A program made the translations under genes and the position numbers. From Uliginosibacterium sp. 31-16 (GTDB taxonomy: Bacteria; Pseudomonadota; Gammaproteobacteria; Burkholderiales; Rhodocyclaceae): DNA of 64,000 nucleotides. Numbering within the stretch: the stretch's first letter is position 1; each line of letters starts with the position of its first letter. The DNA lies in the NCBI RefSeq assembly GCF_030730865.1, contig NZ_JAVALZ010000002.1, positions 372,001-436,000 of the forward strand. The letters run 5' to 3'. Below are positions 1 to 8,334 of this stretch, in pieces. The notes beneath the pieces are model-generated. The model ran no database searches and was not told where the DNA came from. It saw only the letters and a list, made by a program, of their open reading frames with translations.

Positions 1-262
1 GCCCGCGCGGCTGGCCGAAAAGCTGGGCTACCTCAAGGGTCACCTCGATAATGAAACCCTGGCGCGCTGGCAGGACTGGGCGCGCGCCCGGGCCCTGCCC
101 GCACTGTATGCCGAGCTGATCGAGCGGCATTACGATCCGCTCTACGCCCGCTCGCAGAACCGCAACTTCACCCGCTTTGGCAGTGCCGCACGTTTCACGA
201 CAGACGATCTGTCGGAAGCCGGCGTTGATAGCCTGGCCGGGGCCATTCTCACCACTTCCTGA
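1..262 (+). CDS. mnmH: tRNA 2-selenouridine synthase (MnmH), C-terminal fragment
   Basis: Only the last ~86 codons are in the window; the reading frame is open from base 2 and ends in TGA at 260-262. MnmH (SelU/YbbB) replaces sulfur with selenium at the wobble uridine of tRNAs for Lys, Glu and Gln, and also geranylates 2-thiouridine. The visible part is the helical tail of the family, including the stretch LGYLKGHL and the motif HYDPLY followed by RSQNR, which matches the conserved YDPxY region near the end of YbbB-type proteins. The rhodanese and P-loop parts lie upstream, outside the window. Recognition rests on this tail alone, so the call is probable rather than certain. Confidence 0.7.
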   Translation, partial: PARLAEKLGYLKGHLDNETLARWQDWARARALPALYAELIERHYDPLYARSQNRNFTRFGSAARFTTDDLSEAGVDSLAGAILTTS

Positions 263-278
263 ACCACTGCCGATACCC

Positions 279-767
279 ATGAGCAAACCGAGCAAACGCC
301 CCTCCCGCCAGAAGCTGGCTTCACGTCCGCAGAGTCTTGCGGATTATCAGCACAAGCAGCCGGCAAACGCCCTGCTGAGCCTGATCGGCATTCCCCTGCT
401 GGTCTGCGCACTTTCCGCCTGGAACCACGCGGATTATCGCGGCAGCCTGATATCCCTCTGCGTGCTGATGATCATCGGGGCCTACCTGTTTGCCTCGCTG
501 AGCATCTCGGTCACGGCGGACACCCTGCACTGGCGCTTCGGCCCCGGCCTGATCCGCAAGCAACTGCCCCTGAACGAAATCGCCAGCGCCGAAATGACCC
601 GCTCCACCTGGCTGGAGGGCTGGGGCATCCACTACACCCGGCGCGGCTGGCTCTACAACGTATCCGGGCGCGACGCGATACTGATTACCCAGAAAAGTGG
701 CAAAAGCTTCCTGCTCGGCACGGATGACGTAGTGGGTTTGTGGGAAGCCCTGCAGCACCGGATCTGA
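279..767 (+). CDS. Hypothetical two-TM membrane protein with PH-like soluble domain
   Basis: A 162-residue protein of unknown function. The ATG at 279 was chosen over an upstream in-frame start at 177 because 177 lies inside mnmH; the gene then begins 16 bp after mnmH stops. The N-terminus is basic (SKPSKRPSRQK). Two hydrophobic helices follow at about residues 30-50 and 55-75. After them comes a beta-rich soluble part (about 80-162) with the pattern seen in bacterial PH-like membrane proteins (strand, WRFGPGLIRKQLPLNEI, then alternating strands ending in a helix). The close spacing suggests co-transcription with mnmH. No catalytic motif is visible. Confidence 0.6.
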   Translation: MSKPSKRPSRQKLASRPQSLADYQHKQPANALLSLIGIPLLVCALSAWNHADYRGSLISLCVLMIIGAYLFASLSISVTADTLHWRFGPGLIRKQLPLNEIASAEMTRSTWLEGWGIHYTRRGWLYNVSGRDAILITQKSGKSFLLGTDDVVGLWEALQHRI

Positions 768-982
768 GCACCCGACAAGCCCATCCTGAAGAGCCGCATG
801 CAGCAAGGATCTGCACGCCCCCTGCCTGAAGAACAAGGTCGATTGCGACTCCCAGACCATGCCTCGCGCAAAGCCATGCCAGAAGAGGCTCTTCGGGAAG
901 GTCGTGGGTGTTGACCTGAAACGGCCGGCCCCGGTCCGGCGGTGCTAGACTTCACGCCTTCCGAAAACCCTGATCCGACACC
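768..982. other. Intergenic gap with dispersed-repeat copy
   Basis: This 215-bp gap holds one of the best copies of the short dispersed repeat of this window (785-812) and a second short inverted segment with AGAGGCTCTTC near 885. No small gene with a convincing start was seen. Confidence 0.5.
785..812 (-). repeat. Dispersed 28-bp repeat, copy A
   Basis: Read on the minus strand this copy contains CCTTGCTGCATGCGGCTCTT. It matches copies at 14659-14686, 50839-50866 and (first 23 bp) 11012-11034 with about 3 mismatches each. The core CCTTGCTGCATGCGG is identical in three of the four copies. Confidence 0.65.
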
Positions 983-2146
983 ATGAAGCGTTCCCGTTTC
1001 AGCCGCCGCAGCGGCCTTCCCCACGATGCCGACGATATCCTGTGGCTGGTCAATGGCCTGGCCGAATCGGGCAGTCGCGCCGAGGATGCGTTCTGGGAAC
1101 TGCGTCTGGCCAGCGCGGTGGATGAGTTGCTGCACTCGGAAAACGAAGACACGCTGATCACTCTGCTGGATCAGCTGCAGGCCTCCAATCAGCGCGCCTA
1201 CGATGTACTCGCCGACACCATCGAGACGCGCGCCGAGCAAAGCGCCAACGAACATGGCGAGATCCTGCTGATCGCCGCACCGGTGCTGGCTTGGTCGCGT
1301 TTCACGATTCCCGCCGGTACGATCCCGGCCAAGACCCTGAACAATCTGCGCGTGCATCTGCAGGCGCATGTGCTGGCCAGGGATGTGAAACTGGGTATCG
1401 CGAATGTGCTGTTCAGCCCGGACCAGTTGCCGCAGGGCTACTGCGACACGGCGCGCTTCACCGCCCAGATGACCGAGGCGACACTCGCCGAAGGTACCGT
1501 CATGTTTGATGCGGAAACCCTGCCGGAGACCTCGCGCTTTCTCTCTGATCTGCGCTACGTGCTGGCCGCCGTGCACGTCCAGCCCGGCGCACCGATTTTC
1601 CGCTGGCAGGAAAACGGCTGCTCACGCGAACAGGCGCTGGAGCAATGGCGCGCCCAGGGCGGCGCCTGCCTGCAGCCCATGCTGGCCGGTTGTGCCATGG
1701 AGCTGGAATTGCCGGACGCCTATTTCGCCGCTTGCCGTCAGGCCGACCGTGCCTCGCGCCCGTATTCAATCCGCGCCTCCACCGCCTTCCTGAGCACAAC
1801 GCTGGACATCGCGCCGAGCGACCTGCGCGCCATCGTCGCTCCCTTCTACGAGCGCCAGATCGAGGAATACCGGATCGGCTTCACCACGGCGGACAGCTCT
1901 GCCGTCGTACACGGCGTGGTCTGGCCGATGCTCGGACCAGAAGATGATGCCGGCGACGTCCCCGCCCAGATCGACGCCACGCTCAAAGACAGCGGCATCA
2001 CCCGCATCGAGCATCTCGACAACCGCTTTCCGCTGGAATTCTGTGACGACTGCGGCGCGCCGATGTACCCCTCGCCGGAAGGCGAAGCGGTGCATGCTGA
2101 ACTGCCCGAAGACAAGGCCGAGCAGGTCCCGAAGCACCTGCACTGA
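983..2146 (+). CDS. DUF2863 family protein
   Basis: A 387-residue cytoplasmic protein recognised as the DUF2863 family, which is widespread in Betaproteobacteria and has no assigned function. It begins MKRSRFSRRSGLPHDAD, and the helical N-terminal ~90 residues lead into a mixed alpha/beta body. A late CDDCGAP motif (about residues 353-359) could bind a metal but has only two cysteines plus neighbouring acids. No signal peptide or membrane segment is present. A strong rho-independent terminator follows 14 bp after the stop, so it is probably monocistronic. The family call is from overall sequence recognition; the function is unknown. Confidence 0.75.
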   Translation: MKRSRFSRRSGLPHDADDILWLVNGLAESGSRAEDAFWELRLASAVDELLHSENEDTLITLLDQLQASNQRAYDVLADTIETRAEQSANEHGEILLIAAPVLAWSRFTIPAGTIPAKTLNNLRVHLQAHVLARDVKLGIANVLFSPDQLPQGYCDTARFTAQMTEATLAEGTVMFDAETLPETSRFLSDLRYVLAAVHVQPGAPIFRWQENGCSREQALEQWRAQGGACLQPMLAGCAMELELPDAYFAACRQADRASRPYSIRASTAFLSTTLDIAPSDLRAIVAPFYERQIEEYRIGFTTADSSAVVHGVVWPMLGPEDDAGDVPAQIDATLKDSGITRIEHLDNRFPLEFCDDCGAPMYPSPEGEAVHAELPEDKAEQVPKHLH

Positions 2147-2160
2147 TCCGGTCGCACAGC

Positions 2161-2190
2161 AAAAAGCCCGTCAGGCGACGGGCTTTTTTA
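2161..2190. terminator. Bidirectional rho-independent terminator
   Basis: AAAAAGCCCGTC, a 4-base loop, then GACGGGCTTTTTT form a 12-bp perfect stem with A-tract and T-tract on either side. It sits between the convergent DUF2863 gene (+) and the secreted basic protein gene (-), so it can serve both. Confidence 0.9.
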
Positions 2191-2211
2191 TGTCCGCAGG
2201 AACGCCTGCAC

Positions 2212-2787
2212 TCAGTGCAGCTGATCCGCCAGATTGCGTCCGTTGATCCGCACCAGCGCACTCGAAACACCGGCATCATCGGTACTCTGCGGGTCGATCG
2301 ACAGACTCCCACTCTCCAGCGCCTTCTGCAGCCGCTGCGTGGCCATGTCACTGTTATCAGCCCCCTCCAGGCCTGCCACGCGGTATTTGCGCCCCTGGAA
2401 GAAGAAGGTTTCACCATCGACCGCATAGGCGCGATCAGGCGCCGAGCGTGCCTTGATCTCCGGGCTTCTGTCGGCAGGAGCCGGCTTGTTCAGGGCATTG
2501 CCCTGGATCGGGCTGGTCAGCAAGGGATCCGCAGCGGCACCCTTGCAGACCCGGCGGGTCTTGCCGCCCTTGAGTTTCTGCACCCGACACTGCTGACCCG
2601 TGCTGGCCGTGGATTTGCGGGAAGCGGCTGCCTTGCGGGCCGGCGCCTTGGTGGCCTTCTTGGCAGGTTTGGTGGTGGCTTCGGTGCTCTTGACGGCTTT
2701 CTTCTTGGTAGCGCCCTGTGCGGGCACCGCCATCAGGACGGCAACCCCCAGCCCAAGAGCCCCCAGACAACGCATCAGTTTTTTCAT
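2212..2787 (-). CDS. Secreted basic protein with SNase-like C-terminal segment
   Basis: A 191-residue protein; the ATG at 2787 is chosen because it starts a clear Sec signal peptide (MKKLMRCLGALGLG, hydrophobic core, cleavage near AQGA at about residue 27). A Lys/Ala/Thr-rich linker (about 27-60) resembling histone H1-like tails follows, then a short Cys pair segment (QQCRVQKLKGGKTRRVCK). The C-terminal ~60 residues (FFFQGRKYRVAGLEGAD ... INGRNLADQL) resemble the ends of staphylococcal-nuclease-like domains (recall RVxGIDAPE and LVxxGxA), but the usual catalytic Arg/Glu set is not apparent. It may be a degenerate SNase fold that binds nucleic acid or envelope polymer; this is inference. Confidence 0.55.
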   Translation of the reverse strand: MKKLMRCLGALGLGVAVLMAVPAQGATKKKAVKSTEATTKPAKKATKAPARKAAASRKSTASTGQQCRVQKLKGGKTRRVCKGAAADPLLTSPIQGNALNKPAPADRSPEIKARSAPDRAYAVDGETFFFQGRKYRVAGLEGADNSDMATQRLQKALESGSLSIDPQSTDDAGVSSALVRINGRNLADQLH

Positions 2788-2924
2788 CGGCGAATCGTTT
2801 CGTTTTGCAAAGACCGGATCGGGATCATTTTCGCACTCTTCGGCCCCCACGGGCACGCAATCAGGTGCACGATGCAGTTGGTAATGAGAAAATCCCGGTC
2901 TCAGAAAGTTCCAGAGCCCACATA

Positions 2925-3281
2925 ATGATCAAGATATTCGGCATCAAGCAGTGCAGCACCATGGCCAAGGCATTCGCCTGGCTCGATGCACAGCACCTTC
3001 CCTACGAATTTCACGACTACAAGAAACTCGGCATCGACGCCGGAACACTTGCCGTCTGGTGCGCAGACCTGGGCTGGGAGGCACTGGTCAACACGCGCGG
3101 CACCACCTGGCGCAAGTTGCCGGAAGCGGATCGCAGCAATCTCGATCAGGCCAGGGCCATCCGCCTGATGGTCGCCAACCCGAGCCTGATCAAACGCCCG
3201 CTGATTCTTGGCGGCAACGAACCCCTGCTGGGTTTCGACGCCGCTCGCTATGCCCAGGTGCTTGGAGCCCGCAATGTCTGA
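2925..3281 (+). CDS. ArsC/Spx-family reductase-like protein (YffB type)
   Basis: A 118-residue thioredoxin-fold protein of the ArsC/Spx/YffB family. ATG 2925 gives the canonical start MIKIFGIKQC. The family's N-terminal Cys is present (Cys10), but the next residues are CST rather than the CDT of YffB, and no second cysteine forms a CXXC. The later TTWRKLPE and RPLI segments match the YffB pattern (threonine-tryptophan-arginine, then a substrate-loop RPLI). Family members reduce arsenate or glutathione-linked disulfides; the substrate here is unknown. Its last 8 bp overlap the start of hslO, which implies translational coupling to the Hsp33 homologue. It is divergent from the gene at 2212. Confidence 0.75.
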   Translation: MIKIFGIKQCSTMAKAFAWLDAQHLPYEFHDYKKLGIDAGTLAVWCADLGWEALVNTRGTTWRKLPEADRSNLDQARAIRLMVANPSLIKRPLILGGNEPLLGFDAARYAQVLGARNV

Positions 3282-4131
3282 TCAGGTCACCCGTTTCCTG
3301 CTTGAAAATCTCGACATCCGCGGCGCCATTGTTCAGCTTGATACGGTATGGCAGGCCGTGTGCGCCGGTCGCAGCTACCCGCCGGCAGTACAGTCCGTGC
3401 TCGGTCAGATGTGTGCAGTCACCACCATCATTGCCACCAACCTGAAGCAGCCGGCACGCCTGACCTTCCAGCTCAGTGGCAAGGGAGCACTCTCGCTGCT
3501 GGTCATTGATTGCCCGGAGAACCTGAATCTGCGTGGCTACGCCCGGCACACCCTTGAAGGGCAAGACCCGGTGCCGCTCGCCAGCCTGCTGGGCGACGGA
3601 CAATTGCTCATGTCGCTGGACATGGCCGATGCGCGCCAGCCCTATCAGAGCTACGTGCCGGTAGAAGGCGAATCGATTGCCGCCGTTTTTGAACACTATC
3701 TGGCGCAATCCGAACAGCAACCCGCAGTACTGCATCTGTTCGCCAACGGTAAGCAGGCAGCGGGGCTGTTCCTCCAGAAGCTGCCCGGCGCCGAACTGAA
3801 GGATTCTGACGGCTGGAACCGCGCCGCACATCTGGCTTCAACCGTGAAACCGGAGGAACTGTTCGGGCTGGATGCTCATGCAGTACTGGGGCGTCTGTTC
3901 GCCGAAGAAACCGTGCGGGTTTTCGAGCCGCGCAAGGTCAATCACGATTTTCCACCCGACCGCGACAAGATCGCCACCATGTTGCGCGGTCTCGGCACCA
4001 CGGAGATCGAACACATCCTTGCCGAACACGGTGAAGTGCTGATCCGCGACGACCTGTCCAATCACGAATACCACTTCAGCGCCGAGGAGGCGCGAGCGCT
4101 GTTTGGCCCGGACGGGCCTACGGTGCATTGA
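3274..4131 (+). CDS. hslO: Hsp33 family chaperone lacking the zinc/redox cysteines
   Basis: A 285-residue Hsp33 (HslO) homologue. ATG 3274 overlaps the upstream ArsC-like gene by 8 bp. Hsp33 is normally a cytoplasmic holdase turned on when four C-terminal zinc-binding cysteines (CxC and CxxC) oxidise. The N-terminal substrate-binding domain (about 1-180) is intact, including GYARHTLEG and QSYVPVEGE. The C-terminal region aligns without gaps (VNHDFPPDRDKI ... GEVLIRDDLSNHEYHF), but the four cysteine positions are Phe226, Pro228, Asp259 and Ser262. The only cysteines are at 30, 47 and 80. The frame is open throughout, so this is substitution and not frameshift. If functional, it cannot use the classical zinc switch. 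A small hairpin (GCGGAGC/GCTCCGC) follows the stop. Confidence 0.88.
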   Translation: MSDQVTRFLLENLDIRGAIVQLDTVWQAVCAGRSYPPAVQSVLGQMCAVTTIIATNLKQPARLTFQLSGKGALSLLVIDCPENLNLRGYARHTLEGQDPVPLASLLGDGQLLMSLDMADARQPYQSYVPVEGESIAAVFEHYLAQSEQQPAVLHLFANGKQAAGLFLQKLPGAELKDSDGWNRAAHLASTVKPEELFGLDAHAVLGRLFAEETVRVFEPRKVNHDFPPDRDKIATMLRGLGTTEIEHILAEHGEVLIRDDLSNHEYHFSAEEARALFGPDGPTVH

Positions 4132-4178
4132 GAATGTGAGAGCAAAGGCGGAGCGACCAGCGCTGTGCCGGCTCCGCG

Positions 4179-4631
4179 TTACTTGATCTCGCGCAGCTCC
4201 ACCGGCGTATCGTCATGATCACCGTGTGGGTGCTGCTCGTAGGCTTTCACGTAGACCTGATTGGATTGCTTGATCAGGCGCTGCGGCGATGCGGCATTGC
4301 GCGTCTGGGTGTCTTCGCAGAAATGCGCCAGCGAACGACGGATGCGCGAGACCCAGGAATTGTCGAGCGTGAAGCCCTGCTCTTCCAGATACGCTTCCAG
4401 CTCACGCAGACTGTGGTGAGACAGATCGTAGCGAACACTCAGGGTATCAGCCTGACGGCTGTGCTCGACACGCAACCAGGCCAGTTGCTGCAACACGGTC
4501 AGCGCACGCCCGGCCTGGTCGGCGGGCTCGGCGGCAAAGCGCATTTCATGGTGGCAATGGGCTTCATCCAGCGCATTACCATGCTGGTGCTTGCGGCCGG
4601 CCAGTTTGTAGGCAGTTTCACGACGCATCAT
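4179..4631 (-). CDS. His-rich small protein with HMA-like (ferredoxin-fold) core
   Basis: A 150-residue cytoplasmic protein not confidently assigned. A good ribosome site (AGGGGG) precedes paired ATGs at 4631/4628. The ends are rich in histidine (KHQHGN, HCHHEM, EQHPHGDHDD), suggesting metal binding. The middle (about 44-92, VLQQLAWLRVEHSRQADTLS then RYDLSHHSLRELEAYLEEQG) has the beta-alpha-beta-beta-alpha spacing of heavy-metal-associated domains but lacks their CXXC. It lies 68 bp downstream of the S41 protease on the same strand, with a GCCCCC/GGGGGC hairpin between them (4660-4674). Function unknown; the HMA resemblance is weak. Confidence 0.55.
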   Translation of the reverse strand: MMRRETAYKLAGRKHQHGNALDEAHCHHEMRFAAEPADQAGRALTVLQQLAWLRVEHSRQADTLSVRYDLSHHSLRELEAYLEEQGFTLDNSWVSRIRRSLAHFCEDTQTRNAASPQRLIKQSNQVYVKAYEQHPHGDHDDTPVELREIK

Positions 4632-4699
4632 GTGACCCCCTCTTGCGCTGCAGCGTGCCGCCCCCGGTGGGGGCCAGCACGCTCTTGATTGATTCTAGA

Positions 4700-6130
4700 T
4701 CACGGCGCCGAAGCAGCAGCACCTGGCGCACTCTGCTCAACCTGTTTGCGTACAGCAACCGGCAAACCTTTGAGCAGATTGATAGCCTGCTCGTATTGCA
4801 GATCGCCCTTGCCTGCCAGCTCGAAACGCGGCAACTCGCTGCCTTCATCATCCGTGGCACGCGGCTTCACGGGTTTGGGCGCGGGAGCTGAAACGGCAGC
4901 GGCGGGGGCCGATTGCTCATTCGGATTGGCCAGATGGCGATTCAGGTCGGCTTCGCGCATGAAGGGTTCGGAAGAGCCATTCGCCGTTTCATCCACCACG
5001 TAATCCGGATCGATACCCTTGGCCTGGATCGAGCGCCCGTTAGGCGTGAAATACTTGGCCACCGTAATCTTAACGCCCGATTTGCCGGGCACGATGGGGA
5101 TTACCGACTGCACGGAACCCTTGCCGAAGCTGCGGATGCCCAGCAGCTTGGCGCGCTTGTAATCCTGCAGGGCCCCCGCAACGATTTCAGACGCCGAGGC
5201 AGAGCCGCCGTTGAGAATGACCACCATCGGGATGGTCTTGATGTTCTTCGGCAGATTCTTGAGCTGATCGCCGGCATCACGCGAGTAATCATCCGGAATG
5301 GCCAGATATTTGCGCTTGGTGTCCGGCGTACGCCCTTCGGAATAGACGACCAGGCTCTTCTGCGGCAGGAAAGCCGCCGAAACGCCAACCGCCGAATCAA
5401 TCAGGCCGCCGGGATTGTTGCGCAGATCAAGCACCAGCCCCTTGAGCGGGCTTTCCTTGTTGAGCTGTTCAAGATGACGTGCCAGATCGGCGGTGGTCTG
5501 CTCCTGGAACTGAGTGATCCGCACATAGCCCAGACCCGGCTCGATCATCTTGGACTTGACACTGCGCACCTTGATGATTTCGCGCGTGAGCTTGACCACG
5601 ACAGGCCTGCTCTCACCCTTGCGGAAGATATTGAGGGTCACAGCGGTCTTGGGGGCACCACGCATCAGTTTGACGGCTTCGGAAATGGACAGGCCCTTGA
5701 CCGAAGTATCGTCAATCTTGAAGATCAGATCACCAGACTTCACTCCGGCACGGAACGCAGGAGTGTCCTCAATCGGGCTGACGACCTTGACGAGGCCGTC
5801 CTCCATCGTCACTTCGATGCCCAGACCGCCAAATTCACCCTTGATTGAAACCTGCAGGTCCTTGAACGCTTCTTCATCAAGGTAGGTGGAATGAGGGTCC
5901 AGCCCTGCCACCATGCCACTGATGGCATCGTTGATGAGCTTCTTGTCGTCAACCGGTTCAACGTAGTACTGCTTGACCGCATTGAATACGTCGGCCAGGT
6001 TGCGTACTTCCTCGACCGGCAATTGTCCGGCCGTACTGTCCCGATTGGCGTTAGCCGCATAATGCAGACTGACCAGAATGCCCAGACACACTCCGCTCAG
6101 AACCAATCCAACCTGCTTCAGTCTGCTCAT
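4700..6130 (-). CDS. ctpA: S41 family carboxy-terminal processing protease
   Basis: A 476-residue periplasmic serine protease of the Ctp/Prc (S41) family. ATG 6130 begins an uncleaved-anchor or signal sequence (MSRLKQVGLVLSGVCLGILV). Next are a helical part (about 30-80), a PDZ domain (about 85-165, GGLGIEV ... GVKSGDLIFKID) and the protease domain, with the catalytic serine in NGGSASASEIVAGAL and the lysine in GIRSFGKGSVQ. The C-terminus is Ala/Pro-rich. These enzymes trim the C-termini of envelope proteins, including peptidoglycan hydrolases. It is 19 bp downstream of envC, in the conserved gpmA-envC-ctpA order, which suggests a role in cell-wall remodelling. Confidence 0.92.
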   Translation of the reverse strand: MSRLKQVGLVLSGVCLGILVSLHYAANANRDSTAGQLPVEEVRNLADVFNAVKQYYVEPVDDKKLINDAISGMVAGLDPHSTYLDEEAFKDLQVSIKGEFGGLGIEVTMEDGLVKVVSPIEDTPAFRAGVKSGDLIFKIDDTSVKGLSISEAVKLMRGAPKTAVTLNIFRKGESRPVVVKLTREIIKVRSVKSKMIEPGLGYVRITQFQEQTTADLARHLEQLNKESPLKGLVLDLRNNPGGLIDSAVGVSAAFLPQKSLVVYSEGRTPDTKRKYLAIPDDYSRDAGDQLKNLPKNIKTIPMVVILNGGSASASEIVAGALQDYKRAKLLGIRSFGKGSVQSVIPIVPGKSGVKITVAKYFTPNGRSIQAKGIDPDYVVDETANGSSEPFMREADLNRHLANPNEQSAPAAAVSAPAPKPVKPRATDDEGSELPRFELAGKGDLQYEQAINLLKGLPVAVRKQVEQSAPGAAASAP

Positions 6131-6149
6131 TACTTCTCCAGAGATTCCA

Positions 6150-7400
6150 CTATTTTGCGGCGACCCAGCGGACCGGGTCCTGCACCTGGCCGCGATGACG
6201 TATTTCAAAGTATAAACCTGATTCATCCAGCCCACCGCTGACGCCCACGCTGGCAATCACCTCGCCTGTCTTCGCGTCATCGCCGGGGTTTTTGAAGATG
6301 GCTTCGTTGTTGCCATAGACAGTCATGTAGCTGTCGCCATGATCAATGATGACGACGTTGCCAAAACCACGCAACCAATCTGCGAAAACCACCTTGCCAC
6401 CAGCCACGGCGCGCACCTCGGCGCCGTTACCGGCGCGAATGAAAACCCCGCGCCAGGCGCTTGCACCCTCTGCTCTTTGAGTGCCAAAGCGCCCTGTCAG
6501 TTCACCTTTCACCGGCCAGCGCAGACGCCCCTTGCGCTCACCGAAAGCAAGCTCCACCGATTCGGCTCCGGCCACATTGTCAGCCCGGCCAATGCCAGGC
6601 TCAGTCCTGCCAGGCGAAACCGGCGCCGAAGAAAGCGCTGGTAGACTTACGTTCCGGGAAGGCTTGGGGGGCAGACTGCGCGTAATCCGCTCCAGTCCCT
6701 TGATGATCTTTTCCATGCGTGCTTCGTCACGCTGCAGGTTGGCCATCTGCCTGCGCTGGCTGCGCAACTGGCTGGATATCTGGGCCAGCACTTCGCGTTG
6801 TTTCTTGCGCTCGCCAAGCAGATTCTCCTGCTCCCGGCGACGCTGCTTCTCCAGATCGACAAGCTCGGCACGCCGCTGCTCGGCAGCGCGCAGTACGTCC
6901 TGCAAGGCCTGCATCGCCACGCGTGCCTGCTCAATGGAAGCGATGCGCTGACGCGCGATCTGCTCCAGATAATAGGCGTCGCGCGACAGCTGGTTCGGAT
7001 TGTCCCCACTCAGGAAACGTCGGGTTCCCGCCTGTCCACCTTCTACATAAGTGCGGAATACGGCATCACCCAGCTGCTTGCGCAAGATGGCGATTTCGTT
7101 TTCCAGCGCCAAGCGCTGCTCGGTCAGGCGCTCGACGTCAGCCTCTGCTTCATCACGCAAGCGACTGATTTCACGCAAACGGCGCTGAGCACCGGAGATG
7201 CTCTTGTCTGACGCCGCGAGTTCATCAGCCGCCTCGACATGATTTTCTTCACTGCGCGCTACCTCGTCCTGCAGACTGCGGATTTTTTCACGCAGAGCAG
7301 ACAATTCGCCGCGCTTGCTGTCGGCTGGTGCCGCATGCGCACCAATGGAGAGCAGGCAGGCTCCTGCAAGAAACAGTGCAAGAGCCGCCCGTTTCACCAT
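6150..7400 (-). CDS. envC: EnvC-like murein hydrolase activator (M23/LytM)
   Basis: A 416-residue periplasmic protein. A signal peptide ([23 protein letters not shown]) is followed by a long coiled coil (about 30-255, rich in E/R/Q heptads) and a C-terminal LytM/M23 domain (about 300-416: RLRWPVKGELTGRFG ... VVIIDHGDSYMTVYGN ... LYFEIRHRG). EnvC proteins bring FtsEX signals to the amidases AmiA/B at the septum. Their LytM domain is degenerate, and here the first zinc His region reads GRFGTQRAEG without the HxxxD motif, consistent with an activator rather than an active peptidase. Its start codon overlaps the gpmA stop (ATGA), so the two genes are translationally coupled. Confidence 0.92.
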   Translation of the reverse strand: MVKRAALALFLAGACLLSIGAHAAPADSKRGELSALREKIRSLQDEVARSEENHVEAADELAASDKSISGAQRRLREISRLRDEAEADVERLTEQRLALENEIAILRKQLGDAVFRTYVEGGQAGTRRFLSGDNPNQLSRDAYYLEQIARQRIASIEQARVAMQALQDVLRAAEQRRAELVDLEKQRRREQENLLGERKKQREVLAQISSQLRSQRRQMANLQRDEARMEKIIKGLERITRSLPPKPSRNVSLPALSSAPVSPGRTEPGIGRADNVAGAESVELAFGERKGRLRWPVKGELTGRFGTQRAEGASAWRGVFIRAGNGAEVRAVAGGKVVFADWLRGFGNVVIIDHGDSYMTVYGNNEAIFKNPGDDAKTGEVIASVGVSGGLDESGLYFEIRHRGQVQDPVRWVAAK

Positions 7401-8149
7401 CAGGCCTTGGCCTTACCCTGATTGGCCACCGCATTCATGGCGGCGGCGATGACTTCCGGATCAGCCAGGTAGTAGCTCTTGATCGGCTTCAGATCAGCAT
7501 CCAGTTCATACACCAGCGGCTGGGCCGTCGGAATGTTGAGCTTGAGGATGTTTTCCTCGCTCATGTTGTCAAGATACTTGACCAGCGCACGCAGGCTGTT
7601 GCCGTGAGCAGCGATGACCACGCGCTTGCCACTCTTCACGACCGGAGCGATGGTTTCCAGCCAGTAGGGCACGAAGCGATCCACTGTGTCCTTGAGGCAC
7701 TCGGTGCGCGGGAACTCGCCCGGCTTCATCTCTGCGTAGCGCGGCGCCTTGTCTTCCATGCGCGGATCATCCAGATCCAGTGCGGGCGGCGGCACATCGT
7801 AGGAACGACGCCATACCAGAACCTGATCTTCACCGAACTTGGCGGCGGTTTCGGACTTGTTCAGCCCCTGGAGCGCACCATAGTGACGCTCGTTCAAACG
7901 CCAGCTGTGCTCAACCGGAATCCACAGCTGATCCAGCTCTTCGAGCACTACATTCAGGGTCTTGTTGGCGCGCTTGAGCATCGACGTGTAGGCCAGATCG
8001 AATTCAAAGCCTTTTTCTTTCAGCAGCTTGCCGGCAGTGACCGCTTCTTCGACACCGCGCGGAGTCAGATCCACATCGGTCCAGCCGGTAAAGCGGTTTT
8101 CAAGGTTCCAGGTGGATTCACCATGGCGCATCAACACAATCTTGTACAT
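7400..8149 (-). CDS. gpmA: 2,3-bisphosphoglycerate-dependent phosphoglycerate mutase
   Basis: A 249-residue cytoplasmic glycolytic enzyme that interconverts 3- and 2-phosphoglycerate through a phosphohistidine. The N-terminal catalytic signature [18 protein letters not shown] is complete (His9 of the RHG motif), and the second histidine appears in [15 protein letters not shown]. The length matches the dPGM family. It is the first gene of gpmA-envC-ctpA and is divergent from the rhodanese gene across a 185-bp gap that must hold both promoters. Confidence 0.97.
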   Translation of the reverse strand: MYKIVLMRHGESTWNLENRFTGWTDVDLTPRGVEEAVTAGKLLKEKGFEFDLAYTSMLKRANKTLNVVLEELDQLWIPVEHSWRLNERHYGALQGLNKSETAAKFGEDQVLVWRRSYDVPPPALDLDDPRMEDKAPRYAEMKPGEFPRTECLKDTVDRFVPYWLETIAPVVKSGKRVVIAAHGNSLRALVKYLDNMSEENILKLNIPTAQPLVYELDADLKPIKSYYLADPEVIAAAMNAVANQGKAKA

Positions 8150-8334
8150 GACGTAAGCCTATCAAGAGGAGGAGAAAACGGATTCAGGGAAATTGCTTCG
8201 ACCGGCGCAAAGCGCGTGTCGCGGCAAAAGTGTTATTGTATCGGATCAGTTACGCTGCTCGTGCGCTCACTACGCCCTTTCGGCGGCCTTTTTGATACGG
8301 TTCATCCTCTAAACCGATTTGTTGAAGCGAAACC

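Noticed and set aside
912-958. Possible promoter TTGACC ... TAGACT before the DUF2863 gene
   Set aside because: Spacing between the hexamers is 29 bp, too long for a sigma70 promoter.
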